Below the pieces are notes generated by a model. The model did not search any database. It had not been told where the DNA came from and saw only the letters and a list, made by a program, of their open reading frames with translations. From positions 8,634,675 through 8,698,674 of the forward strand of contig NC_087078.1 in NCBI RefSeq assembly GCF_026151205.1: 64,000 nt of DNA, written 5' to 3'. Positions 1-13,437 of the stretch are shown here, piece by piece. Both the position numbers and the translations under genes were made by a program. The stretch's first letter is position 1. Each line of letters opens with the position of its first letter. This DNA comes from Bolinopsis microptera. Taxonomy: Eukaryota; Ctenophora; Tentaculata; Lobata; Bolinopsidae.

Positions 1-1089
1 AGGAATTATATTGATATGCTAAACTTCTAAAAATCTTCATTTCTTACTTGAATATTTACTATTAAAAATGCTTTGTTTTTCTGTACTTCTGGTTATCTAT
101 ATATTATTATAGTTAAAGATGCATTAATGATTATGATATAAGTGGCTCTTATGTCAACCTGTGGTAAGAAGGTGGTAGGGGAGGATAGGAAGTCTGGGCA
201 ACAAATTGCTGTCGCAGAGCACAGACAGCAAACGAAAAAGCAGAAGAAGTGAAGGTACAATAAATCAGATATACTGTATTTCCTAAGTGGCTCACAGGCA
301 GGAGCTCAACCATTATTTCTTGTATTGTCACAAAAAACGTCTGTAGCTTAACTTAATTTCAGATCACATCAATCATTATAATGGATTATAAATAATGCTA
401 AACATTAGCCATATTAACTAAAGAGTATTATGTAGGCTTTTAACAACCATATAATGCTTTATATCCCACACCCAAGTAACGGAAATGCAATTGATTTTAA
501 CCTGTCGACAATATTTCAGAAAAGATTCCCGCAAGCAAGCATGTTCCTTCGTTCTGCTCTGATCTCTACTCTGTTACTAACTGATGATGGACTTTGATAC
601 GATTCGTTGATATGATTTTTTAAAGTATTGTATACAGCTTGCACTTAACCATATGGTTCAGACAAAAGGACAATTAAACTGGTGTTTTGTCTTTAACGGA
701 TGATACTCGTAAAATATTACCTTCGACAAGTTTAACTCGGCGCACGTCCTGGCAGGTTATAAACCTAATTTTGTTTTAGTTTGTCTACCGCGTAACTATA
801 CTTGAATCCGTTAAGTAATAAGTTTAACTACATGATCGAGATGTTGATTGTATTGATAAAACATGGATTTTAAGACATAAGGAAGCATTGTTGAGTTCTG
901 AAACCAAGTTTAATCGATTTCTCGTGCGATTTTAGGTCAGGAATGGTCATCAAAATAAATTTAAAACAATGACGATATTTTGGTAAATTTCTAGCTTTCT
1001 GCCAGAAAATAAATTTTCGGTTTCTATAGGGGTTTAATTAGGTATAAACTACAGTACAGCTATACTTACACCCACATTCACATGCATGC

Positions 1090-1180
1090 AAGCTCACCTG
1101 GTCCAATGAGCGGGAAACGGAGAGGAAGGTCTGGTGACGTCATAGTCACGTGACCTCAGGCTCATAATCACGTGACCTAA
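1090..1180. promoter_or_regulatory. CCAAT box with two CACGTGAC E-boxes
   Basis: The sequence shows TCCAATGAG near 1102, GTCACGTGAC at 1145-1154 and TCACGTGAC at 1168-1176. A GTCACGTGAC core is the classic palindromic site for bHLH-zip factors of the USF/MITF/TFE type. No gene start was found next to it, so function is inferred only from motif clustering. Similar clusters recur further along the window. Confidence 0.3.
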
Positions 1181-4100
1181 GACCCAATCAATTGGGTTCT
1201 GGCCTGGTCAGCCCCCTGTCACCCGATCTTGAGGTGACGTACGACACCTCGTTAACCCAATCAATGTCTGGAAGGCTGCAAATTTTCACATGCCAAATCC
1301 ACAAGATTCTTAAAGAGTTGTGCGAGATGACGAAACATAGAGGCCGCAGAATTATGAGGACTACCAGATCCTGGTGGAACCTAAGCGATCCATGATATCA
1401 CGACAGGCCCTAAGATAAGTGTCATTTGTGTGAGATCATGTCGGCTTATGATAGCGGTATTTCACTGTTTATATTAAAAGATTGGGGTTCTAGTAAATCA
1501 TGATCACATTAGGAAAGCATAGAAAATGTAGACACAGAATAATTTTTTAATTGTCATAATGAAAAATATTAGCACCCGAATTATGAAAAATTTGTCACTT
1601 CGAATCGGGTTGTTTTCATTTGAAATAGCAATATTTAACAACACTTTGATAAAATACGAGCTGACTAACCGAGTTAGAAAATTGATACCTGTAAACTTCA
1701 AAAGAAGGCTATTTCACCCAAAATATCTGAGGGTACGTGATAAAACACTCGTGAGCGTATCAAGAACGGAATGGTATGAAGGTGATAATGATTGTTAATT
1801 TATTTGACGCGTCGTGCTTCATACTTGGAGGTGTAAAATAATCACGAAATTAAGACGGGTTAACAGTCGATAGATATCAAAGAAACACAAAATCTGTCTG
1901 CTCTCACAATCAATATACCCATCACTTACACGAGATCAAAATGGTAGTATTATAATGTATGTGATAGAAAGCGCACCTGAAACTCGCTGTAAATAAGGTA
2001 GTAAGCAGTGGAAACTAGCGCTGGAGTGTATTCTTCTCGAACTCTTAAAAAAAAGATGTGCTTGATAAAACTAGTAATGTTTTACCAGAACCAGGAGTCA
2101 AGTTCACACAACACGAGGAATAGATTTAACAGTTTTACTATCTAAAGTTAATACTTTTGCTTATGAAAATCTAGAATAGTGTATCTGTAATGGTCAGAAC
2201 TTTTTCAAATACGGAGCCTGTACAAATAAAATGACCAATATTCAAATAAATATAAATCAATGATTCGATGTTGATTAAATTCTCAATTATTCAATCTGTA
2301 GATGTAAGGTTTGTCTCCTTGACTTACGGTGAATTTCATTGTTTGTAACCTAATTGTATATTCTTGTAAGCCAATGGTAATACTACTTACTTACTCTGTA
2401 GATGGGCTGAAATGATAAATCAATTTATCTATTAATTATTGTACGTGTGGATTGATATTCAGATAAATGACTAACGCGTCATTAGCTATTTTAAACGTTT
2501 ATTCACTTAAAAGTTTGATTATCCCAATTAACGATCCATTTGGTCAAAAGTGTAAAATAAACCTCAAATGATGATATCGGATCAGAGCTACAACCTCATC
2601 ATGTCTCATACAATGGCATGACAATTTCTAACATCAACTAAACATAAGTTAAAGAAAACAATCACGTCCACATTGCAAGACTACTCGTCAAAAGCACACG
2701 ACCTATAATAATACTAAACAACACAGTTACTAACTCCCTGTACACTGTACACAAAGTGTATGCTGTGAATCAAGGCTGCCCCTTTCTCGAATGAGTCTAA
2801 AGTGGGTAAACACAGATTACCAACCACACAGTCTCACACAGATTACCCACCACACAGTCTCACACAGATAACCCACTCCAGACTAATTTACCCACCTTGT
2901 AAAGAATAGATCTCCAACTATTACTAATCCCCTACATTAACCCCTTCTTTCTCTGACCAGAGCGATACTGATCTTCTTATATACTAGTAGAACTACTAAT
3001 ACAGGCGGAACTAAAAATCCCAGCTACCTCCGGATGAATTATTCAGCAGGTCTTTTGTTACATATGTGTATTAGGGGAAGCAGGATTTGATTCGGCAGCT
3101 TGTATTTACAGATGTCTTGTCTGTCACGTGGTGGATTCATTACTCGTGCAGGAGTGGTCAATTTGAATATTACAAGATCAGGCAAGTATGAGTATACTAG
3201 GGAGTTGTTAATAATTACATAATACTTCTGAGAATACTCCGTGATTTTCTGGGTACTTGACCGTCGTTAGACTTACAAGCATAAATAAGGTCTCATAACG
3301 AGGTTCAGATTTACTCATGGTCATTCTCATCATGACCTTGACCAATCCTCAAACTAGCGTCATTGCAATGATGAAACATTCTTAATCATCAAAAAATAGC
3401 TCTAAAATTCTTAATAAATATGAAATTAGAGTTTACAAGCATAAACAAGGTCTGGTTTAAAATTGGTCGACTAAGATTGGAGACCATCCTCATTAAGATC
3501 AAATTCAGAAGAGTGCAATTAGAAATGAGAAGGAGTCACCATACAATACAGTGCAACTTAAAATCACAGTTCTCAGCTTACTCTAAAATTGTTAAGTATC
3601 ATAATTAGCACGATTAATGATCATACCGGATTGTGTGTTGTAGGATTTCAGCTTGTTGAACGAAAGGAAGTATCACACAGTAACTGATATGATTACAGCA
3701 ACTTAACGAGCATAACTCATGGCTAATCATTAATCATGGGATCTTACGTTGATCGGAGGATTTGTAACCAATAGAAAATATCATTAGCAATCAATAAATC
3801 ACATACTCGTGATACTGTATCTTTCGAGAAATAATGACTTAACAAGGAAAGCAGTGGTTATCAATTGTTAAATTTAAGTGATGTTAAAAAGTTCGTTTTT
3901 ATCGTCTACTTATGTGTGATACGCAGAAATGGGAGAGTACAATTTAATGTTTAAAATCCGAATCACGAGGTGCCTCTGAAACTTCATACGTGTATCTAGG
4001 ACGAGACAATTGAATGTTATCATTTCATTTATTCGCATATCTACATTCTACTCAGTTGTAACAAAATCTACTCAAAACTATTCCCATGCGATTTGCAAAC

Positions 4101-6043
4101 TGTGAAAGGTCATGTAAAGGTAAAAATAATCACTCTAAATAAAATTGTTTGATTGTACCTTTATCTTTTATAGTTTGTATAATTTGAGCCTAATTCAATA
4201 TTTGGGGTGCAGCTGACATCCTAATTTATAATTCATATAAGTTAATAGACGAAGCTGTCGGTTTATATTTCCATTATCAGTAAGCAGCTGATGTTAAAAT
4301 TATAGACCATTAGACTATTACGGCAGCATCTGAAAAAGCATCAACTACTCTTCAACTGAAGCATCAAAGCCTTCCGAAGCCATTAAATCTTAATCTTCTT
4401 TATAGTAATAAAAGTAATAAAATAAGTTGGACAGGTACAAAGGTACTTGTTCAAAGGGGATTAAAACCTATAGTTAATACAAGCGACTAACATCTGAAAA
4501 AGCATCTTAAAAAATACAACTCTAATTCCTATTTAATATATAATAAAAGTAACAAACAGATTCACTGTCGCCTTATGTTTAATATTAACGTAATAACTCA
4601 TAATTTGTGACAGTGTAACTGTAAGTTAAGCGAAGCAACTATCATTCAACATTAAACAGTACAATAATGTTTATAAATGATATGCTAAAAATAACGTAAA
4701 ACTAAAGGACCCAAACCATCATGATAAACTGGCAAAGAATACTGACGAGAAAAGATAATGCTAAACTCCGAGACAAAACACCCAAACCAACATTATGGCG
4801 ACATCTGGAAAAGCAACTAAAAGTAAAATAAATAATAGCATAATTATGTTTAATCCTTATCTTGTGTAAAGATGTTAGGCTCCTGCAAACCAACATGGCA
4901 ATATGGCGTAGAAGAATGACGAGTACATCGATATTCGATAATTAGGAGGGGCGTTGGGTTACTATGATAACAGTACCATGGTTCATGATTTCATGAGCCA
5001 CACAAAGTGGTGTTAAATAAGCCACAATGTGGGGTTAAATTGCGTAATTAATTTAAATAATTGAAGAACTGGTGGGAATTTCCAGATGCAGCGAGCAGGA
5101 TACACGTTCGATTTAAAATAGAAATACAGAGATTACGACATCAGCATTACGCAATGCGTTTCTTTGACAGTTGCTCTGACAAAGGAGTGATTCTGTGCCT
5201 TTCTAAGACTTTAGGTTTAGATTAAGGAACGCTTAGATCTGTTCGGTACTTCAACAAAGATTTTCAGCTACATCTAGTCGAAAGGTAAAGATTAAATGAA
5301 GTGGCACTGCTGGTGCCACCCAGTGCTAGTGCCACCTCCCACTAAATACCACGTACATAGTCAGACTTCAAGGAGCGGGGCAATCGAATTGACCTTCTGA
5401 GTTTCTGACATCAATAGGTACTAGAATCTAGATGAAAAACGGCAAAAGGGTATGTTGTACAACTGATTCTAGGCAGAATCTCGTGATCTGGTTGTACACT
5501 AAAAATGTTTGTATTGTTTCGAGAATCCTGTGAATAAGAAGAGTCTAGGAAAATAATTGCCAAAGAGTGGTTAATTAAACAGTGAGGTTAGTCCCAAAAA
5601 TTCCATTAAGTACTATAGCACAATTTTGGTCGATTTTGCGGGGGTGTCAATCACACATAACCGGAAATTTGCAAAGTGAAAAGTTGGAAAGACACCGAAA
5701 TATTTAAATCTTCCCCGATAAAAATAAATCAAGTGCTGTGCATTTCTTCTCAACCCAATCTTTCAACATCTTGGAATAAATCCTTTCAGATGTTTTGTAA
5801 TATAGGAAAAGGTGCTAATGTATTTTCAGTTAAATAGAACAAATGAAACTAAATTAAAAAAGGTGGATGCGACCTAGTGGTATACCGGGGCCGCTTTATT
5901 TCGAAATTACTGACACATGGTTGAGATACATTTGTGATTGACTAGAATCTCTTAATAACAAGAGCAATCGCTTGACTATTATCATAAATACGATGCATAT
6001 CAAAAATGATGGATAGTGGCATCAACACCTATGTACAGCTAAC

Positions 6044-6111
6044 TAAGCAAGATAAAGCAAGATACAGAAAGATAAAGCAAGATAAAGCAAGATAAAGCAA
6101 GATAAAGCAAC
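6044..6111. repeat. 10-bp tandem repeat (GATAAAGCAA)
   Basis: About seven copies of the decamer GATAAAGCAA lie head to tail, one of them altered to GATACAGAAA. No gene is nearby. Confidence 0.85.
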
Positions 6112-7024
6112 GTGCCAAACAGAGGCTAAGTAAGCAATCTCTCACTCTCTCATTCGCACACGTGGTTTTATTACTAGTAAACATTATAAAACAATTTATC
6201 TGAGAATGGCCGGAGAGGCTGCTGCCTTGTTACTCAGAATATCTCAACTGGATGTGGGAGAAAGATAAGGCTAATCATAGTTAAGTAAGATGATCACATG
6301 ACCTTCTATGAGCCAATGAACAGAATATCTAACTAGCCGACTAACTGTGTATGATTCGCCTCTCCAAACAAATCTCAAGTTAAATAATTTATATTAATTA
6401 ATAAATATGTTACACACCGTATCCTAACATAACAGTATTATAAATGAAAAGAAACTGCATCTTATCTACGTTCATTTGTCATTACTCATGACCACGAGTA
6501 CAAGGAACAGCCCTAGGACTCAAAAACTTCACATCTAGTTCCACACAAGAACAAATTAACTAAAAAACAAAGGCTTTTCTAGAGGTTTTCTACTTTTTCT
6601 AGAAGTTGTATTTTCAGAGGTGCCCTTTATGAATTTTAAAACTGACTGTGAGTAATTGAGTATGTAATTAATTAGTCCATATTAGAGACACTCCCCTTAT
6701 GAGGGCTTTCAATCACAGTAATTATAAAAATATATATATGTATATTTGTTAAAACCAGCTTCATTTTCAGCATATCTTTTACGTTCTGTTTGACCTCTAT
6801 ATCTATGAATTTTGAGACAATGGTCTCACCATTACCAGGGGACAGCACGGACCAGCGTCTTCCTAAAAGAAGATGCAGGACAGGCTCAACCCCTTGAAAT
6901 GGTTACACATGGAGCTCGAACTAACTGAGATTCTATGAGGTGCAAATCACTTAATCACAGCTGAACCCATCTGGGTTGAGTATTATCAACAGTGAATCTG
7001 GATCAACAGGTGAGCAATGATCCG

Positions 7025-7435
7025 TCTAATAAATAACTAGCTAACTTAGATCTGTCCTTCAACCTGCACCCTCATTTGTCTGTTCCTATTGTCCTTAACC
7101 ACAAAACCATCTAATGCTATTATACACCTAACGATGGTTAACCTTTTACATCAACTATAATCCGCGATAGTAATCTGTAAACCAATGATCCTGAACTGCT
7201 CTGTAGTCGGTGTCCTTGGAAGCAACTCTGTGCTAGACAGTAGACTCTGTTATAGCACGCTCCAACAGTCTAGCTGTTCATCTGCTGTTGGAATCAAGTC
7301 TTTGAGCGGCCGAACTGCTAGACGTTTTTAGCAGAGATACAATTTGATTTCGCAGAAAATCACGCAGGTGCCGTGAATAACGTGGCATATTTGAAGGACA
7401 GTAATTTGGGCATTACTATTAAGAATCATATGAGA
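7025..7435. repeat. ~400-bp dispersed direct repeat, copy 1
   Basis: This segment, from TCTAATAAATAACTAGC to CATATGAGA, recurs in the same orientation at 9680-10079 with scattered substitutions and small indels. Shared landmarks include GTCGGTGTCCTTGGAAGC and GAGCGGCCGAACTGCTAGA. I see no terminal inverted repeats and no open frame. The two copies bracket the secreted-protein gene at 7988-9026. Confidence 0.85.
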
Positions 7436-7987
7436 GTTGGCTTAGAGTTTAAAACGCAGTATCATATTTAATGACAGTTGCAGTTGCAAGTTTAAACATG
7501 ATGTTTTTGTAAATAAGATATACGTTTAGGTATAAAATATTTATACATTTTATTTTACTACCCTTACGTGTTTTATTAGTACTGACATAAATCAAAATTA
7601 AAAATAAATTCATCCCTTTAAGTTGTAAGAATTGTCTTCAAACTATATTCCCAGTTATCTGTGCCAAATACGTACACTTTTCAGACTGGATTAAGATCTG
7701 CGAAAATAGGAGGGCACTTAGATTATTTTTCAGGCAGTTTGATGATGGTAATCGATAACCGTTCGCATTTCTCAGAAACACCTGGTGCAGAATAATTGCG
7801 CAAATCATAGTTCGAAGTTCACTCATAAAACAGAATTAGCACTACTCGGCCACGTACACTGCAGTGTTTGATTTTTTGGCACCTGGTACTCAAATCATTA
7901 CAAATATCGTCCTGGACGTAATTGTCGCTATAAGTTATCAGCTGAAGTTCTCTTTCGTTAGTTCTTTTGTTTCGCAATAGGATAAAA

Positions 7988-9026
7988 ATGAAACGTTGTT
8001 GTCAAATAGCACTACTATTCGTGATGATTCTAGGGATAACCAATTCGAACAGGTATTTTTTTCACCATATTGGATTTTTCATTAGCACAAAATGTCTCCA
8101 CAAACATTTATCTGCCATTGCTATTGGGCAATTGTGTCGATTAAATTCAACTATTTCAGGCTAAGCAAATTAAAGGATTTGACGATAGATTTTGACGAGG
8201 GAGTTAGTTTGATGCGGGCTTACATCTGTACAGGGTCCTCTGACTGGATGATAGGAAAAGACAGTGACGGTCCAGATGTCAAACTTATCAAATGGGTAAA
8301 TATATTAGCTGAATAATTCTTAAAGGGAAACTGTCGGAAGATCCATGAAGCAAAACTTAATCATGTCAATGGAAGGCAAACTTCACCCAAAAATAAATAA
8401 TTAATATCCCGCAGGGGTTTCAGTTGTTACAGAAGATATTTTGTCCGAAACCGAACAGGCAAGACACTCTTGGAGGAATCATTAATTCCATTATCAGAGA
8501 GGTTAAATCGTGGATGGCATCTCATAGCCAGGAATTCCAGAACAAGATAAACAACTGTCTAGAAACGTCGCTGGATGATGTGATCCAGATACTACTCTGC
8601 AAAGGGGATGTATCCAGGGAGAACATTTCAGTTCTGAGGGACGGGTTCTTCAAGTCAGCTTGTTCGAAGAGTGATGATGTGTTTTGTATAGCCTTGATGT
8701 GGCTGACACAACCCGGCAAGGTAGATGTTATGATTGGTGTTATGGAGAAAACAGCTTTTTGCAAGAAATCCCAACTCAAAGTTTTAGATCAGGCGATATT
8801 TTATTCACCCTATATTCGACAGAAAAGACAATATGACCTGGTGACCATATACAAAACTTACGTCAACATATTCTGTTCTTCAGCAGAAGATCTTACAGCC
8901 ATATATAGAAGCAATAATCCAGTTAGTCTTCAGCAACTGTCTCCGGAGATGAAACTTCTCATAGTGACTCTCAGACTCAGAGGGCCTATTTGTTGTGTAG
9001 CTGATTTAGGTAGATCATCCGGATAA
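7988..9026 (+). CDS. Secreted Cys-rich protein of unknown family (3 exons, 270 aa)
   Basis: I join three exons: 7988-8052, 8160-8295 and 8415-9026. Donors are AG|GTATTT and TGG|GTAAAT, and acceptors are TTTCAG and CCGCAG. The phases agree (2, then 0) and give 270 codons plus stop. The start is the ATG at 7988, because it opens a clean signal peptide: charged MKR, a hydrophobic core ALLFVMILG, then a likely cleavage after TNS. The predicted mature chain has about ten cysteines, including a CC pair near the C-terminus, looks helical, and shows no membrane segment or recognised motif. A likely AATAAA poly(A) signal lies near 9249. I do not recognise the family. Secretion is inferred from the signal peptide; function is unknown. 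Confidence 0.7.
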
Positions 9027-9456
9027 TTTGCATGCCGGTTAGACTGTATTCGGTTTATTTATTGATATTTTTTCCATTCACGCCCTTTTGTAAAAAGGCG
9101 ATAGAGAAAGGTTTAAGGTTACGAATGGACGTTTTTGCAGAAAAACGTGGATTTTGGAGATCGCGGTAGGTGGGTTTAGATTTTGTGTCCGTTCGTCACA
9201 AAATTAGATGGTAGTAGCTACATTCCTGTAACAAGTTATACTCAGTGTAATAAAACATCTAATACTTATTAAGTTAGATATTACGTGTCTTTTATTTATT
9301 GACTATTTCCTAAAAACGTTCAGTCAATTGGTACATTAAAAATTGGAGAAACGAATCAGATCGAAAAATGTTCTATGTGTCCTATGAAAGCTATATAGTT
9401 ACAGCAAGATAAGCAACAGAAAAGAAAACCGCTCAAAGTGAACTGACCTGACTAAA

Positions 9457-9679
9457 TCAATGTAGGTATGGTTGATGTCGGTTGCAGCCTGTAGAGCTGT
9501 ATAGGTACAATTCAGCGTACTTTTGTGACAGATTAGCCCAGCAATTATCCTCCAGGTACTCCTCTCTGTATCTAGATACAACACGAAGGATATCTAGATC
9601 TCCAGTCTCCAGACATTGTTCAAACACCAGCTTGAAACAAAAATCGAAAACAACCAATTTCTTATCAACGATTTTCTTA
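9457..9679 (-). CDS. Possible terminal exon, unknown protein
   Basis: On the minus strand an open frame of about 70 codons runs from a potential acceptor (TTCATTAG) at about 9680 to a TGA at 9457. Its composition is protein-like (stretches such as FDFCFKLVFEQCLETGDLD). The acceptor would lie inside the edge of repeat copy 2. If real, this is the last exon of a gene converging on 7988-9026. No partner exons were found upstream, so it may be a gene relic or chance. Confidence 0.3.
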
Positions 9680-10079
9680 TCTAATGAATAGCTAGCTAAC
9701 TTAGATCTGTCCTGCCCTCATTTGTCCAATGTCCGTTCCTATTGTCCTTAACCACAAAACCATCTAATGCTATTATACACCTAACGATGGTTAACCTTTC
9801 ACATCAACTATAATCCGCGATAGTAATCTGTAAACCAATGATCCTGAACTACTCTAGTCGGTGTCCTTGGAAGCAACTCTGTGCTAGACTCTGTTATAGC
9901 ACGCTCCAACAGACTAGCTGTTTATCTGCTGTTGGAATCAAGTCTTTGAGCGGCCGAACTGCTAGAAGTTTTTAGCAGAGATAAAACTTGATTTCGCAGA
10001 AAATCACGCAGGTGCCGTGAATAAGGTGGCATATTTGTAGGTTAGTAATTTGAGCATTACTATTAAGAATCATATGAGA
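9680..10079. repeat. ~400-bp dispersed direct repeat, copy 2
   Basis: Direct copy of 7025-7435, differing by several substitutions and short indels. It ends at CATATGAGA, as copy 1 does, and the flanking sequences then diverge. Confidence 0.85.
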
Positions 10080-10663
10080 ATATTTCGTACATATTCAAAT
10101 ATATGTGCCTTCGTCTTCTGACAAAGGGATTCTCTGTTAACAGAATTGAGTTATATATCAATAATAAGATAAGGGTACCACTCATCCACACTTAATCTTA
10201 TAACAAGTCATTATATACCAAAAGTGCACTCGCAACCCCCACTTTAAGCAGCAGATTTCCAGCTCCCCCAATTGAGAAGATTTCCAATCACAAGAGAATG
10301 AGATTTCCACCTCTCACTTCCCCCGCATATCACCCATCACTGCACTGTGTATGATTATGAGGTTAATAGTACCCCCACAATCCAGTTTATGCCTGTTACG
10401 AGCGCAGCGGACCGTATAATACCCTCTATAGTCCCTCTATGTTCCTTCTATATTCCTGAGATTGGTCTGCCAGACTTAACGTCTACAAGTGAGGTGCGGT
10501 GCCCTTAAAACCACTCATTGGTGGAGCTGAGGAGTCGTTGGTTGCTAGGACGCGTGGTCAAGCTAGCACGCGTGGTTTTTGGTATGGACCTGTCAGTCTG
10601 TTCAGTGTTCAGTGTTCCCAGTTTTAGTCTAGTTAGTCTGCCTTGCTAAGTTTCGTTCAGGGT
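10080..10663. other. Gene-free stretch
   Basis: I see no coding potential. A CATTGG box (10517) and two ACGCGTGGT motifs (10549-10576) give it a weak promoter-like look, just upstream of the foldback. Confidence 0.4.
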
Positions 10664-11162
10664 ATTTGTTGTTGAGCGACGGCTATTAGCCGGTTATAAG
10701 CCGGCTATTAGCCGTTTAGGTATCGGCTATAAGAAATTCAGTGAAAACGGCTATTAGCCGGTTATAAGCCGGCTATTAGCCGTTTAGGTATCGAAAGTGG
10801 TTATAAGCCGGTTATAAGATATTAACTCAACTTCATCGTACTGAACTGAGTTAATATCTTATAACCGGCTTATAACCACTTTCGATACCTAAACGGCTAA
10901 TAGCCGGCTTATAACCGGCTAATAGCCGTTTTCACTGAATTTCTTATAGCCGGCTCCTGACTATCGTTCAGTACGATGTAGTTGAGTTAATATCTTATAA
11001 CCGGCTTATAACCACTTTTAATACCAAAACGGCTAATAGCAGGCTTATAACCGGCTAATAGCCGTCGCTCAACAACAAATGTAAGCGGCTACTAACCGGC
11101 TATAAGCCGGCTTATAGCCGGCTATAAAAATTGTAGCCGGCTATAAGCCGGCTTATAGCCGG
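10664..11162. repeat. Large foldback built of GGCTATTAGCCGG / TTATAAGCCGG units
   Basis: ATTTGTTGTTGAGCGACGGC at 10665 is mirrored by its reverse complement at about 11065-11088. Within this, arms of about 150 bp pair around a centre near 10826-10850, and a second, more diverged inverted copy follows at 10960-11088. The arms are themselves tandem or mirror repeats of GCCGGCTTATA-type units. Positions 11091-11162 add further short palindromes of the same type. Similar units recur at 25228-25292. Confidence 0.85.
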
Positions 11163-12600
11163 TACAGTGGTTGCAGGATTTAGATGATGTAGTACATGAT
11201 GTACGAGAATTGGTGGAAATGTGGTCTGTGGTCCAGATTAACAGCTGTTCGGATTGTTGTGACATGCGGGGCTACCAGTAATCTTATAAAGTCCTCGCAA
11301 ATTAGATGAAATTTGTTGTATTTTTAATAATCTGCACCACAAACTTTCAACAGAACCGCCTGAGTTCTGTGATGCACGGAGCCTTAGTGACGTTAAGACT
11401 ATTGCTACTCTGTTCTCAGTTCAGACTTGTCTTCATGTAATTATTATGGTGAAAGGGCAGTATAGTAGGGCACATGACGATTGGTTTTAGTGACGATTGG
11501 AGTCCAGGTGTATTAGATTCTACGAACCGCTTTATTGTTTTCACGTTAAAATCATTTGATGATTTCAATGTGTCAAAGAAATCAATTATTGACCGGCCAT
11601 CACTTATCTTGTCAGTTTCCAAGGAGATATTTGTTACAGTATTGTCAATATCTGGATATCATAATAGATATACTCACTTCTGACGTAGACAACGTATTAT
11701 CTGTTAACCAACATGAGGTCATTACGGTTTCTCATTATAGTACCGGCCACCAGGTTTCTGGTTATCGGGAAGATTAGTGTTTTGATGCCTGAATTCGGCG
11801 GACCGTCAGGTTACGCTTCCTTTATATTAAGATATTAACACTTAACAGACAAACTGCTCTTCGCCGGTCATTGGGACGATTAGTGTTTTGATTATTGTTG
11901 TTATTGCTTTCGTAGATTCTCTTGAGTAACATTGACATTGACAAAAAATTATTCACTAAACGTTCACAAAAGAAAAAAGCCTTTTGAAAATTGTGAAAAT
12001 AAATGAAGATTGATGGGTCTTCAAAAAAGCCTTTGTTTCATATTTTATCAGACTTCAAGAGCTGACAAACTGCTGCTCCTCGCTCAAAAGCTTACAGTTA
12101 TGTCTTTAACTCTGCACCTTTCAAATACATTTTGTCTGCCACTAGAGTCTGACACACATCGGTCCAAACTACAAACTATGCAGAATATTTCATCTAATTT
12201 ACTTTACGCACTATTGCCTACCCCAACCTGTCTCTTATTGGTGGTGTGTCCTACTTTTCTCACGAGCTGAGATTTCTACTAGCTGCACTCTTACTTTACT
12301 GAGTGGTTAATTGGTCCATTTATTGTTGCTTTCTCAACTCTGCGCTAGTATTGCAATTTCTTTTTAAACTTATAAGGCGGCAATTTCCTTCATATTTTCG
12401 GGATGCAATCAGCATGAGGACGTTGGTTTCTACTTTTTCAATCTTCCTGACCCGAAATGTATGCTAATTGACAAGAACAAGGATTCTAATTGCAGCCTAG
12501 AGACACTACACTCTGCTGATGGAGGTGACCTGAGCCCTGCAGCACGCCTGTCTGCGCAGCGGAAAAGCTTATAGCGGCACTACATTTGATTAGCGGCACT
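11163..12600. other. Intergenic, nothing recognised
   Basis: Short open frames here (for example near 11474 and 12010) lack splice sites and protein-like composition. I see no RNA gene or recognisable mobile element. Confidence 0.45.
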
Positions 12601-12619
12601 ACATTTGATTAGCACACTT

Positions 12620-12670
12620 CCTACTGACCAATCAGAGCTCAGTATCTCTACCACGTGATAACTATTGAGG
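12620..12670. promoter_or_regulatory. CCAATCAG box plus CACGTGA E-box
   Basis: GACCAATCAGAGC (CCAAT box at about 12628) and CCACGTGATA (about 12651) lie 20 bp apart. This is the same pairing seen at 15731, 21048 and 21935. It could be a promoter or distal element; no gene is visible directly downstream. Confidence 0.3.
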
Positions 12671-13396
12671 CAATCAGGGCAGGTTTGAAATATCTGTATG
12701 TAAGGTAGTGCCGGTGCTAAGAGAGCTGCCTGTATGTGATCCTAACGGTGGAGTTTGGGGCTGTGTCCCACTGTCTTAGGACTGTTCTACTGATAATATG
12801 CTTCATTATTTGTGCTTATTTGTGCTTCTTGGAATCTTGCAGGGGCAAGACAATGTGCTTCAATCAGCATCATACCTTTTCTGATTTCTATGGTAAACGT
12901 GTAAATTAGATTGTGATTTTGGTATAGTTTCTTACTGATACTCTTTCTTTCTGGGTAATTATTATTTATTATCAGTACGATAACGCCCTACCAATAATTA
13001 AGTAATAGGCTTCTTTGAGCCTAATGCTATCTGTGCAATTGTTCCTCGCCGGCTGATCGGTTTTAGTGCACAGGATAGTGTCCCACCGATAATTATTGTT
13101 CATCGGACACAGCTGTAACTCGTGGTAATCACATTAACTCATAATCCTAGATTTACGAATTTTTCGAATTCGAATTCTCCAACATATATTTTCTTTAACG
13201 CGTAATGAAAAACAAGAAGATCAAATATCCAACACAGCATGTTTCACTATATAGTTCTCTGGTTACAATGAGGTTAGCAAATAGAATTTGAAACTAATGT
13301 TCGAAAATTTGAAATTTAACGGCCCCTGACATGCACTACAGATCATGACAGACTCTACTTTTACATCTAGGAGAGGTTGCTTGTCAGCTGAATCTG

Positions 13397-13437
13397 TGTC
13401 ACGTGACCATGGAAACGTGTCATGTGACCATGGAAAC
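13397..13437. promoter_or_regulatory. Two X-box-like (RFX) sites with an overlapping E-box
   Basis: GTGACCATGGAAAC occurs twice, at 13403-13416 and 13424-13437, 21 bp apart. It is close to the RFX X-box consensus (GTNRCC, short spacer, RGYAAC). The first overlaps TCACGTGACC. A GTAAGT donor-like site follows at 13736. It could be an upstream promoter with a non-coding first exon, or simply a repeat. Confidence 0.3.

Larger units (their letters stand above)
1..7024. other. AT-rich intergenic DNA, no convincing gene
   Basis: I see no exon-like open frame with splice sites here; the short open frames have no protein-like composition. Contents worth noting are a CCAAT/E-box cluster near 1090-1180, a short duplicated stretch rich in CACACAGTCTCACACAGAT at about 2820-2870, and a 10-bp array at 6044-6111. 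The rest looks like ordinary intergenic sequence or decayed repeats. Confidence 0.6.

Noticed and set aside
1192-1395. 67-codon frame near an E-box cluster
   Set aside because: No signal peptide, domain or splice signals; probably chance.
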